A model generated the notes under the pieces. That model saw only the letters and a list, made by a program, of their open reading frames with translations, had not been told where the DNA came from and did not search any database. Shown in pieces: positions 17,046 to 24,620 of a DNA stretch of 41,301 bases. Position 1 is the first letter of the stretch. Each line of letters opens with the position of its first letter. The translations under genes and the position numbers were made by a program. Source of the stretch: an uncultured Oscillospiraceae bacterium (GTDB lineage Bacteria > Bacillota > Clostridia > Oscillospirales > Oscillospiraceae); the NCBI GenBank assembly GCA_934597125.1, contig CAKTQM010000014.1, positions 1 through 41,301 of the forward strand. The letters run 5' to 3'.

Positions 17046-18227
17046 ATGGGATATTTTGATAACGCTGCCATCAATTTTGATGTGCTGAAAAAACGCGCGT
17101 TTAACTATCGGTGGGCCGAAGTTCCTGACGGCGTCATTCCCTTGACCGCTGCTGATCCGGATTTTCCCGCACATCCCGCCGTTCGTGAAGCGATTATCAA
17201 CTACGCCAAGGAGGGCTATTTTTCCTATACGCCGCACCGCGGTATGCCCGACTTCATGGAAAGTATTTCCAAGGCGCTGAAGCTTCGGAAAAATGAGGAT
17301 GTTCCGCCGGAACTGATCCTGCCGATCGACAGCGCCGCGCGAGGGATGTATGTGATCGCACAGACCGTTTTGCAGCCCGGCGACGAAATGATCGTTTTCG
17401 ATCCGGTGGACTTTTTGTTTCGCCAGTCGTGCTTGTCGGCCGGTGCTACACCCGTGCTGTTCCCGGCGCGCCTGGACGGGGATCACATTGATCTGAGTGA
17501 ATTGGAGCGCTATATTACACCGAAGACCAAGATGATTGGCCTTTGTAATCCGCATAATCCGCTGGGCGCCCTGTATACCCGTGAGGATCTGGAACACATC
17601 CTTTCATTGGCCGAAAAATATGATCTGTATATCATGAACGATGAGATTTGGTCGGATATTGTGTATCCGCCGAAGAAGTTCATCAGTATTCTGGAGCTGG
17701 GCGCCCAGCGCAACCGTAAAACACTGTCTGTTTTCGGCTGGTCGAAGAGCTTCTGCGTGGCGGGTCTGCGTATCGGCTGCGTATATGGGCAAGACAAAGA
17801 ACTGTTTGATAAGGTAATCGACAAATCAGCCGTTATGACTACGGCCGGCGGCATTTCATCCCTATCTCAAATTGCCGGAAAAACCTGTGTTGATCAGTGC
17901 TATGGCTGGCTTGATGAGTTCCTTCTGCATCTGAAAGGCAATCGGGATTATGCGGTGGAGCGGATCAACGCCATGCCGGGTCTGCGGGCGCGGAAGGCAG
18001 ACGCGACCTATTTGCTGTTTTTTGATATCACACAGACGGGAAAAGACAGCCAGACATTTGTTGACGAGCTGCTTCAGCAGCAGAAGCTGGCTTTGACACC
18101 TGGCAGCGCCAAGTTCTTTGGGCCGGGTGCGGAAGGACGGGTTCGTTTGTGTTATGCCACCAGCCGCGAGGTATTAAAGGAAGGGCTGGATCGTCTGGAG
18201 GCATATACAAAATCCATCAGCAAATAA
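17046..18227 (+). CDS. Fold-type-I PLP enzyme, aminotransferase or MalY/PatB-like C-S lyase
   Basis: 393 residues, cytoplasmic. PLP-binding features are NPHNPLG with Asn171, the Asp in MNDEIWSDIVY, the Schiff-base Lys234 in FGWSKSF, and a C-terminal substrate arginine in VRLCYATSREVL. NPHNP and DEIWSDIVY recall the MalY/PatB cystathionine beta-lyase group. LTAADPDFP and the C-terminal block recall class I aminotransferases. Sequence reading alone cannot settle transamination versus beta-elimination. RidA directly downstream favours a route through 2-aminoacrylate or another enamine, which PatB-like lyases release. AGGAGGG at the M20 stop precedes the start. Confidence 0.8.
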   Translation: MGYFDNAAINFDVLKKRAFNYRWAEVPDGVIPLTAADPDFPAHPAVREAIINYAKEGYFSYTPHRGMPDFMESISKALKLRKNEDVPPELILPIDSAARGMYVIAQTVLQPGDEMIVFDPVDFLFRQSCLSAGATPVLFPARLDGDHIDLSELERYITPKTKMIGLCNPHNPLGALYTREDLEHILSLAEKYDLYIMNDEIWSDIVYPPKKFISILELGAQRNRKTLSVFGWSKSFCVAGLRIGCVYGQDKELFDKVIDKSAVMTTAGGISSLSQIAGKTCVDQCYGWLDEFLLHLKGNRDYAVERINAMPGLRARKADATYLLFFDITQTGKDSQTFVDELLQQQKLALTPGSAKFFGPGAEGRVRLCYATSREVLKEGLDRLEAYTKSISK

Positions 18228-18272
18228 TCTGCTACACTTTACCATAAAAGATTAGAACAGGAGTTGCGTATA

Positions 18273-18653
18273 ATGAAAAAACTGATTTCAACAACACAGG
18301 CTCCCGCCGCGATCGGCCCCTACTCCCAGGGGGTAGAGACCCAGGGAACGATGATATTTGTTTCCGGACAGCTTCCGATTGATCCCAATACAGGCGCTTT
18401 CGCAGGGGATGATATTGTCACCCAGTGCCACCAGTCCATTCGCAATGTCAAAGCCATTCTCGAAACGGCCGGCACCGATCTGGAACACGTTGCCAAGACC
18501 ACGGTGTTTATCAAAAACATGAACGATTTTTCCGCTTTGAATGAGGTATACGCGCAGTATTTTTCCAATGGTCTTCCTGCACGCTCCGCTGTTGAAGTCG
18601 CCTGCCTTCCCAAGGGTGCGCTGGTGGAGATCGAGGCTATCGCTATCAAGTAA
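18273..18653 (+). CDS. ridA: RidA family enamine/imine deaminase
   Basis: 126 residues, trimeric cytoplasmic enzyme that hydrolyses reactive 2-aminoacrylate and related imines to keto acids plus ammonia. Conserved features are IGPYSQGV, FVSGQLPIDP, and the catalytic-site arginine Arg104 in PARSAVEVACLPKGA with Glu119 following. I start at ATG 18273 (MKKLISTTQAP), preceded by AACAGGAG at 18256-18263. It follows the PLP-enzyme gene by 45 nt. This pairing is a metabolic hint: PLP eliminases make exactly the intermediates RidA removes. It could alternatively serve the cell in general. Confidence 0.93.
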   Translation: MKKLISTTQAPAAIGPYSQGVETQGTMIFVSGQLPIDPNTGAFAGDDIVTQCHQSIRNVKAILETAGTDLEHVAKTTVFIKNMNDFSALNEVYAQYFSNGLPARSAVEVACLPKGALVEIEAIAIK

Positions 18654-18727
18654 GTACCTGTGATTTGCTGAAAGACGCTGCTTCACACGTAATCAGGATA
18701 ATTTGCAGCACAGGGGTAGAACTCTTC

Positions 18728-18756
18728 TTGCTTTTATAATACTTTCGTTATATAAT
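18728..18756 (+). promoter_or_regulatory. Promoter of the YheO/DauR-like regulator gene
   Basis: TTGCTT (18728-18733) and a perfect TATAAT (18751-18756) have a 17-nt spacer. It lies in the 173-nt gap after ridA, so the regulator can be expressed independently of the catabolic operon although no terminator separates them. Confidence 0.65.
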
Positions 18757-18826
18757 AACCATTTAGAGAGCTTTACGACAAAGCAATATGATGGTTTCAT
18801 TTCAATATAAAGCGGAGGAACAAAGA

Positions 18827-19522
18827 ATGGCGATGGCAGAATGGACGACGAAATTAACCGATGTTGACCGGGTGATTTTATCATCCTATAAAAGCTTTTC
18901 CGAAGGTCTTTCCGACTATCTGGGCGAAGGATACGAGATCGCGCTGCATAGTCTGGAAAATTTGGATCGCTCTGTGATAAAAATTATTAATGGTTATCAT
19001 ACCGGACGAAGTGAAGGTGCGCCCATTACGGATTTGGCTTTGACAATGCTGAGCCGAATCAAAAGCAATCAAATCGAGCCCTATATTTCCTACAACACGA
19101 CCAATAGCAAGGGAGAGCCCATGCGCTCCACCACGATCGCCGTTATGGGAGAACATGGCCGGATTATTGGTCTGCTCTGTATCAATTTCTATCTGAACAC
19201 ACCGCTGACCAGCGTCATCAAGAATTTGACTACGCCGGACAGCAGCGAAACGGAGTCTTTGTCAGAGCGCTTTGCGGATAATATCGGCGACATGCTGCAT
19301 AATACGGTGCAGGATGTGCAGACACTGGTTATGTCTGATCCATCGATCCCCTGTGGCCGGAAAAAACGTGCCATTGTGAAGGAACTCCACAGCCGCGGTG
19401 TTTTTTATCTGAAGGATTCGGTCGTCCGCACCGCAGAACTGCTGCAGGTCTCACGGAACACGATATACATGTATATCCGCGAAATTGACGAGAAGAATGC
19501 GGACTCCAAGGAACGTGGTTAA
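18827..19522 (+). CDS. YheO/DauR-like PAS-HTH transcriptional regulator
   Basis: 231 residues. The N-terminal YheO-like PAS domain (about 10-120) contains GYEIALHSLENLDRSVIKI and HGRIIGLLCINF. The C-terminal region (about 170-225) is the HTH_22 type seen in DauR: KRAIVKELHSRGVFYLKDSV, then VSRNTIYMYIREI as recognition helix. Family members control D-amino acid and related catabolism in other bacteria. I start at ATG 18827, with GGAGG at 18814-18818; an earlier ATG at 18788 lacks a site. Position at the end of the cluster makes it the likely local regulator of the promoter at 7491, by inference. Confidence 0.85.
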   Translation: MAMAEWTTKLTDVDRVILSSYKSFSEGLSDYLGEGYEIALHSLENLDRSVIKIINGYHTGRSEGAPITDLALTMLSRIKSNQIEPYISYNTTNSKGEPMRSTTIAVMGEHGRIIGLLCINFYLNTPLTSVIKNLTTPDSSETESLSERFADNIGDMLHNTVQDVQTLVMSDPSIPCGRKKRAIVKELHSRGVFYLKDSVVRTAELLQVSRNTIYMYIREIDEKNADSKERG

Positions 19523-19600
19523 TGCTCTTGTCAGGTTTCCAGAATACAGGATCTCTCTGCACTATTTGTTCTGTATTCTTGATCGCACAATACCCTACTG

Positions 19601-19652
19601 CACAGGGAACCGGAACGCCTTTTGAAAAGGTGTTCCGGTTCCCTGTGTTTTC
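19601..19652 (+). terminator. Strong terminator at the end of the catabolic cluster
   Basis: A 22-bp near-perfect stem (CACAGGGAACCGGAAC repeated inverted, then CCTTTT/AAAAGG) spans 19601-19647 and is followed by TTTTCTT. The T-run is on the plus side only, so it ends the regulator transcript. Confidence 0.88.
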
Positions 19653-19673
19653 TTCAGTTATGAATCCACCGGA

Positions 19674-20159
19674 TCAATCAAAGCCGAACAGGCCCATGAT
19701 GCGGTGATAGAGGTCTTTGTGCTCCTCGTACCAGTCCTTGCGCTCCTGCAGCAGGCGTTCCGCGTCGGCATATTCCTCCAGCGCCTGGCTGGCCTCCAGA
19801 TAGCCGCGGGTCAGGACGCGCATACGCTTGCTCATATACTGCATGATAGCCATGATCTTGGCGGGACGCTCCTGAAAATAGCGGCCGAAGTTTTCGTGGG
19901 TGATGACGATGCAGGCCGTTTTCTCCAGTGCCACGGCGGTGGCGTTCTGGGGGCGGCTCTCCAAAAAACCCACGATGCCGAAAAAGCCGTCGGCCTCCAC
20001 CTCGTTCAGCAGCCGCTGAGTGGGTTTGTGGTAGTCCACGTAAAGGGCCACCTGCCCCCACAGCACATCAAAGATGGCGGATACATAGTCGCCCTGCTGA
20101 TAGATGATCTCGCCCTTTTTGAAGATCTTTTCTCCTGATTCCGGATGGCTCGTTGTCAT
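19674..20159 (-). CDS. Cyclic-nucleotide-binding-domain protein without DNA-binding domain
   Basis: 161 residues. The beta-roll of the Crp/Fnr effector domain is readable: FKKGEIIYQQGDY, ADGFFGIVGFLESRPQNATAVALEKTACIVI, followed by a long helix (FQERPAKIMAIMQYMSKRMR) equivalent to the Crp dimerisation helix. The sequence then ends in a charged helical tail (about 120-161). It has no winged helix, unlike Crp family regulators. It may sense a nucleotide or simply act as a scaffold. The ribosome binding site upstream of ATG 20159 is weak (AAAGG at unusual distance). The next gene upstream is a small membrane protein 45 nt away. Confidence 0.75.
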   Translation of the reverse strand: MTTSHPESGEKIFKKGEIIYQQGDYVSAIFDVLWGQVALYVDYHKPTQRLLNEVEADGFFGIVGFLESRPQNATAVALEKTACIVITHENFGRYFQERPAKIMAIMQYMSKRMRVLTRGYLEASQALEEYADAERLLQERKDWYEEHKDLYHRIMGLFGFD

Positions 20160-20204
20160 GTTCTTCGCCGCCTTTCTATCATAGAATATAAAATGAGAAA
20201 CGTT

Positions 20205-20624
20205 TTAGAACATCTTGTCCACGTAGGCATTCAGCTTTTTCGCATCATAGCTGTCCTTATAGGTGGTTTTGAAGCGCTGCACCGTCAGGGAGTTGAACTG
20301 AGTCACCTTGCGATACTTCATGATGCCGGCCACCAGACCAAACAGGGCGCAGATGGGGGCATAGGGCATCATTTTCACGCAGGTATACACCAACGCGGCC
20401 ACCACCACAATCGAAATGACTACGCCGGCGATCTGCTTCTTCGGCTGGATCAGCTTTACCTCTTCGGCACTGATGATACCCTCGTCGATCATAGTCTGGG
20501 CAAAGCGCTTCTGCACGCCGAACTGGGATACCGTCGACAGTACAATGGGTGCCGCCGCGAAAAACGAAAACAGCGTAATGACCGCGTTCCACAGGAACAC
20601 GCCAAATCCTTCCATATTACCCAT
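20205..20624 (-). CDS. Small membrane protein of unknown function
   Basis: 139 residues. Three hydrophobic segments are visible, at about 8-33 (VFLWNAVITLFSFFAAAPIV), 67-85 (IAGVVISIVVVAALVYTCV) and 86-101. A soluble segment between the first two contains TMIDEGIISAEEVKLIQPKK, and a lysine/tyrosine-rich tail ends the protein. I do not recognise the family. AAAAGGAGT precedes ATG 20624. It lies between the cyclic-nucleotide-binding-domain gene and the racemase gene on the same strand with gaps of 45 and 29 nt, so the three are probably one transcript. Confidence 0.65.
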   Translation of the reverse strand: MGNMEGFGVFLWNAVITLFSFFAAAPIVLSTVSQFGVQKRFAQTMIDEGIISAEEVKLIQPKKQIAGVVISIVVVAALVYTCVKMMPYAPICALFGLVAGIMKYRKVTQFNSLTVQRFKTTYKDSYDAKKLNAYVDKMF

Positions 20625-20653
20625 AATAAATACTCCTTTTCAGAATGACATAA

Positions 20654-21751
20654 TTATGCTTCGCAGAATTCCACGTGTACATCGTTTCTGCCGGACAGAT
20701 ACAGCAGATGACTGTAGCACAGCTTGAAGGAAACCGTGTCGCCCACCTGCAGGGCGCGGGGACAATCGGTCACATCCAGAATGCAGTGATCCGAGCTGCC
20801 GCCCACTACGGTGATGCCCGCGTCAAGGGGAGTCAGGCTTTCCAGTTCCCCCACGTCGGCCCGTCCCAGCGCCAGCAGGGCGCGGCGGCGGATGCCGTGA
20901 TCCTCATATACCGGCTTGCGGCCAAAGGCGTCGATGCAGAACTGCCCCTGGGGGTATGTGGGCTTGTCCCGTACCTCAATGACCTCTGCCGTCAGGGTGA
21001 AGGTGTCGGTGCGCAGGTAGTCCATATCGGATATATGCCACAGATTCTGCAGGTCGTTGCTCAGCAGGATATTTTCTCCGATGCGCAGGTGGTTGATGCC
21101 CTTTGGCATGGTGTGCCAGTGTACCAGCGTGTAGGAGCTGGTGGCGCCGCCGGAGATGATCTCCAGCTTACGGCCAATGGCATCCTCAACCCGATGGGCC
21201 AGCGCCAGCAGCTGCTCCATCTTCTCCGGTGTGGGCTGGATGGAGCCGTAGCAGCTCAGATTTACACCGACGCCGGAAAGGTGCACATGGGGCAGCTGGC
21301 GTTCTACGTGGATACAGGCGGACACAAATTCCTCCTTGTCCCAGAAGCCCTCCCGCAGATCCCCCAGATCTGCCATCACGATCACGCTGTGGGTTTTGTT
21401 CTGCCGCTGACACTCCTTTTCCAGGGCGTCCAGCGTGGCGCGCTCACTTTGCAGGGACATGTCGCACAGCGCAACGGTATCTGCCAGTTCCGTCAGTGCG
21501 GGAATACGGATCAGGAGAAAGGGGCCCTCTATGCCGTCGGCACGGCAGCGGGCCACCTGCTCCAGACGGCTGGTGCCGATCTGGGCCGCGCCGCAGCTGC
21601 GCATGACGCGGGCCACCGGAGGCATGCCCTCGCAGCCTTTGATGACGCCGCAGACCTGAATATCCTGCGCACGACAGCGGTCGATCACCTGCCGGGCGTT
21701 ATGCCGGAGCCTGTCCAGATGGACATTGAGACATGGGAATTGCCGGTTCAT
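20654..21751 (-). CDS. Ornithine-racemase-like fold-type-III PLP enzyme
   Basis: 365 residues, cytoplasmic. Alanine-racemase-like N-terminal barrel with the PLP lysine at Lys38 in VCGVIKGCEG, the block VIVMADLGDLREGFW, GGATSSYTLVHW for phosphate binding and LRIGENILL. These match the Orr/YhfX predicted amino acid racemase group, whose best-known member is clostridial ornithine racemase. A C-terminal beta domain contains LDAGITVVGGSSDHCILDV. GAGGTG precedes ATG 21751. Substrate may be ornithine or another basic amino acid; members also differ in specificity. In Stickland-fermenting clostridia such enzymes feed D-ornithine degradation, but no such genes are adjacent. Confidence 0.8.
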   Translation of the reverse strand: MNRQFPCLNVHLDRLRHNARQVIDRCRAQDIQVCGVIKGCEGMPPVARVMRSCGAAQIGTSRLEQVARCRADGIEGPFLLIRIPALTELADTVALCDMSLQSERATLDALEKECQRQNKTHSVIVMADLGDLREGFWDKEEFVSACIHVERQLPHVHLSGVGVNLSCYGSIQPTPEKMEQLLALAHRVEDAIGRKLEIISGGATSSYTLVHWHTMPKGINHLRIGENILLSNDLQNLWHISDMDYLRTDTFTLTAEVIEVRDKPTYPQGQFCIDAFGRKPVYEDHGIRRRALLALGRADVGELESLTPLDAGITVVGGSSDHCILDVTDCPRALQVGDTVSFKLCYSHLLYLSGRNDVHVEFCEA

Positions 21752-21780
21752 GGTTTCACCTCGTTTTGTCAGTAAAAATC

Positions 21781-21789
21781 AGTATAACA
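21781..21789 (-). promoter_or_regulatory. Extended -10 promoter of the racemase operon
   Basis: On the minus strand TGTTATACT forms an extended -10 (TGn-TATACT) about 30 nt before the racemase ATG. No good -35 hexamer is seen at the normal distance, which is common for extended -10 promoters. Confidence 0.5.
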
Positions 21790-21837
21790 CATCTTGCTTC
21801 ATAACGCCACCCTATTTTTTCTTTCTGGGGAAAACTC

Positions 21838-21866
21838 TTGCCAAATGCTGTCCTGATGACTATAAT
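21838..21866 (+). promoter_or_regulatory. Promoter of the DHHW lipoprotein gene
   Basis: TTGCCA (21838-21843) and a perfect TATAAT (21861-21866) have a 17-nt spacer, diverging from the racemase promoter. The leader is about 40 nt, with AAAGGAAG before ATG 21915. Confidence 0.8.
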
Positions 21867-21914
21867 CATGGCATAGTAATAGAGAGATGACCCCTGCAAG
21901 AAAGGAAGTTTCCC

Positions 21915-23252
21915 ATGAAAAGATGCATTGTACTGGCCGCTATGCTGCTGGTCATGACACTGGCGCTGAGCGGCTGCCACAGGCATGTATCCGCCGCCCC
22001 CGCCACCTGCACGGAGCCGGAGGTCTGCGCCACATGCGGTAAGGTGATGACGGAGACCCTGGGCCACGAGCCTGGGCCGGAGGCCACCTGCGCCGCGCCC
22101 CAGACCTGCCTGCGCTGCGGTATCGAGCTGTCGCCCCAACTGAGTCATACCTCCTCCGGCCCTGCCACCTGTACGGAGCCGGAGGTCTGCGCCGTGTGCG
22201 GCGCGGTTATGCGTTCCGCACTGGGGCATACGGTGGGAGAGGACGGCGTGTGCACCACATGTGGGCAACAGGTCGTTCCCGCCGGACAGAAGTACATCGC
22301 TCCCGGCAAAGGCAGCGCTGTCTCCTCAGACGATGCCGCCGCCGTGGTGCCGGAGACTGCCGGCGGCCACTATCACAACGACAGTGCCGCCTACTACGCT
22401 AACGCGGTGCTGGTGTGCGGCGACTACGGTGTGGAATACTTTGCCCCGGATCCCGCCGGTTCCAGCGGCTATGCCGACGTTGTGAACCAGTTTGCCGCCA
22501 AATACCCCAACATCCATGTCAGCTGTCTGATCACGCCAAAAAGCTGCGCCTATCATTCACCGGCGGGCTATGACGACCCCCATGACAGCATTGATAGCTT
22601 TATCCGCGCCACTTATGGCATGATGAACAGTTCCGTCACCACTGTGGACTGTATGGGCCTGATGGATCAGCACGCGGAGGAGTATCTGTTTTACCGCACC
22701 GATCACCACTGGAGCAGTTTGGGCGCCTACTATGCCTCGGCGGCCTACTGTCAGGCCAACGGTATCACGCCCTATGCGCTGGACAGCTATGATACGGTGA
22801 TCCGCACTGGCTATATCGGTTCACTTTATATGTACGGCGACCAGCCCGCCGCATTGAAAGCCAATCCGGACTACTCCGCGGCGCGGTTCCCCCATGTGGG
22901 GTATTCCATGGTGTACTACCGCGACGGCGTGTCGTATAACGGGCAGGCTGTCAATGGCGGCACCAACGAATACGCCGCCATGTTCCTGTGCGGCGATCAG
23001 CCGCTGACCGTTATCACCACCGACAACAGGAACGGCAAGACGCTGCTGGTGTTCAAGGAGTCCTACGGCAACGCCTTTGTCCCCTATATGATCGACTACT
23101 ATGAGCGCATCGTGGTGGTGGACATCCGCGAGGAGGTAGGCAGCGTGGCGGACATCATCGCCCAATACGGCGTCACCGACGCGCTGATTTTGAACAACTA
23201 TCAGGCAGTGGGCAGTCTGCAAAGCGGACTGGCGCGCCGCGCCCTCTCCTGA
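21915..23252 (+). CDS. DHHW-family lipoprotein with cysteine repeats
   Basis: 445 residues, surface lipoprotein with lipobox LSGC (Cys21). Residues 30-118 hold three full copies and one partial copy of a repeat of the form ATCTEPEVCATCGKVMTETL-GH, each with Cys-x(5)-Cys-x-x-Cys and a closing Leu-Gly/Ser-His, which could fold as small zinc or disulfide knuckles. The rest resembles DHHW proteins, a branch of SGNH/AlgX-like hydrolases often linked to surface polysaccharide acylation. It contains DHHWSSLGAYYA (DHHW at 263-266) and LLVFKESYGNAFVPYM near residue 380. It is monocistronic with its own promoter and terminator. The acyl substrate is unknown. Confidence 0.8.
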   Translation: MKRCIVLAAMLLVMTLALSGCHRHVSAAPATCTEPEVCATCGKVMTETLGHEPGPEATCAAPQTCLRCGIELSPQLSHTSSGPATCTEPEVCAVCGAVMRSALGHTVGEDGVCTTCGQQVVPAGQKYIAPGKGSAVSSDDAAAVVPETAGGHYHNDSAAYYANAVLVCGDYGVEYFAPDPAGSSGYADVVNQFAAKYPNIHVSCLITPKSCAYHSPAGYDDPHDSIDSFIRATYGMMNSSVTTVDCMGLMDQHAEEYLFYRTDHHWSSLGAYYASAAYCQANGITPYALDSYDTVIRTGYIGSLYMYGDQPAALKANPDYSAARFPHVGYSMVYYRDGVSYNGQAVNGGTNEYAAMFLCGDQPLTVITTDNRNGKTLLVFKESYGNAFVPYMIDYYERIVVVDIREEVGSVADIIAQYGVTDALILNNYQAVGSLQSGLARRALS

Positions 23253-23260
23253 CTGATTCA

Positions 23261-23301
23261 CAAAAAAGAGAACCTTCCCATTGGGAAGGTTCTCTTTTTT
23301 G
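23261..23301. terminator. Bidirectional terminator between DHHW and M29 genes
   Basis: A perfect 18-bp stem (23262-23279 with 23283-23300) has a 3-nt loop. Six A and six T on the two sides let it serve both converging genes. Confidence 0.9.
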
Positions 23302-23311
23302 CAGAGTGTTC

Positions 23312-24535
23312 TCAAAACGCCCAGTTGCCATTGCGGAAGATGGGGACGGTCTTGCCGTCGGCGCACACGGCGTCGATGTTCATGTCCTGGGAGCCGATCA
23401 TGAAATCCTCGTGGATCATGGAATCGTTGACGCCCAGAGCGCGGCATTCCGCCAGAGTCTTTTCGTGGAAATTCTCAATGGTATCGGCAAAGCCCATACC
23501 CAGCGCCAGGTGGCAGGCGGCATTTTCATCAAACAGCGTGTTATAGAACAGAATGCCGGACTTGCGGATAGGGGAGTCGTAGGGCACCAGCGCGCACTCG
23601 CCCAGATAGGCGCTGCCCTCGTCCATGGTGATGAGCTTAGTCAGCAGCTCGTTGTTCACCTCGGCGTGCCACTCCACGGCCTTGCCCTCGTGGAATTTGA
23701 TCCAGAACTTGTCGATGAGCTGACCCTGATAGCTGAGAGGCTTGGTGGCATAGACGATGCCCTCCGCCTGCCCCCGCTTGGGGGAGATGAAGCATTCCTC
23801 ACTGGGAATGTTGGGATTGAAGACAATGTCCTGCAGGCTCTTCTCGCTGCCGCCGCAGAAGCGGCCTTCGGGGATCATGCCCACGGTGAAATCGGTGCCG
23901 GTGGCGCTGGTGTAGTGGAGCTTCTCAATATGCAGGCTGTTGAGATAGGCGCAGCGGTCGTGGAGATCCTTATTATGGGCCTCCCACGCGGCCACGGGGT
24001 CATCGTCCACACGGGAAGTGGCCAGAATGTGCTGCCACAGCCGCTCCACGGCGGCGGCGGGCCGCAGCTCCGGAAACAGTTTCTTGGCCCACGCCTTGCC
24101 GGGGACGGCGGCGATGCACCACTGATACTTGTTCTCAATGGCGTCCCGGTAGGGTTTGGCGATGGGATAGCGCTTCTGCTGGGCATTGGCCATCTTCGCC
24201 TGATCAATGCCCTTCAGGCCGTCAGGATCCTCGCTGATGAGATAGATACGGCAGGGGATGGTATCCACATAGTGCTGCCAGCGGGCCTCCTCGTAGTTCT
24301 CCACCTTGCCCAGTGTGCTTAGGGTACGGTAGCGGTAGTGGATCTTCTGCAGAGGCTGGTAGTTCCAGTCCACCACCACCTTTTTGGCCTTGCACTTATA
24401 GCACTCCTCCACCAGCATCTTGACGAATTCCGGCTGATCCAGGTCGGCCTCGATAAAGACCTCCTGCCCGGGCTGAATGTTGACGCCGCAGCGGGCAATC
24501 AGACGGGCATAGCTGCGCAATACGGTTTTTTTCAT
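23312..24535 (-). CDS. M29 aminopeptidase
   Basis: 407 residues, cytoplasmic metallo-aminopeptidase of the AmpS/PepS/AmpT family. Ligand blocks are present: NIPSEECFISP (Glu246/Glu247), GECALVPYDSP (Glu313), DENAACHLALG (His342) and SMIHEDFMIGS with the HxD pair. The position that is the active-site tyrosine in the Thermus enzyme (seven residues after the His) is Phe349 here. AAAGGAG precedes ATG 24535. It is monocistronic with the promoter at 24574-24601. It is a genuine M29 protein, unlike the two NicX-like proteins at 11538-13689, and it sits outside their cluster. Confidence 0.9.
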   Translation of the reverse strand: MKKTVLRSYARLIARCGVNIQPGQEVFIEADLDQPEFVKMLVEECYKCKAKKVVVDWNYQPLQKIHYRYRTLSTLGKVENYEEARWQHYVDTIPCRIYLISEDPDGLKGIDQAKMANAQQKRYPIAKPYRDAIENKYQWCIAAVPGKAWAKKLFPELRPAAAVERLWQHILATSRVDDDPVAAWEAHNKDLHDRCAYLNSLHIEKLHYTSATGTDFTVGMIPEGRFCGGSEKSLQDIVFNPNIPSEECFISPKRGQAEGIVYATKPLSYQGQLIDKFWIKFHEGKAVEWHAEVNNELLTKLITMDEGSAYLGECALVPYDSPIRKSGILFYNTLFDENAACHLALGMGFADTIENFHEKTLAECRALGVNDSMIHEDFMIGSQDMNIDAVCADGKTVPIFRNGNWAF

Positions 24536-24573
24536 AGGTAGTCGCTCCTTTTTGAGAATATTCTATCACGGAT

Positions 24574-24601
24574 AGTATAACACCGCGGCAGCTGTTTGAA
24601 A
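24574..24601 (-). promoter_or_regulatory. Promoter of the M29 aminopeptidase gene
   Basis: On the minus strand TTTCAA (24601-24596) and TATACT (24579-24574) have a 16-nt spacer. The TGT just before TATACT makes it an extended -10. Confidence 0.55.
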
Positions 24602-24620
24602 AGCGGCGGCGGGAATTTTT

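Noticed and set aside
17046..18227. Firm naming of the PLP enzyme as PatB cystathionine beta-lyase
   Set aside because: Motifs are mixed between MalY/PatB and class I aminotransferases; only context favours lyase chemistry.
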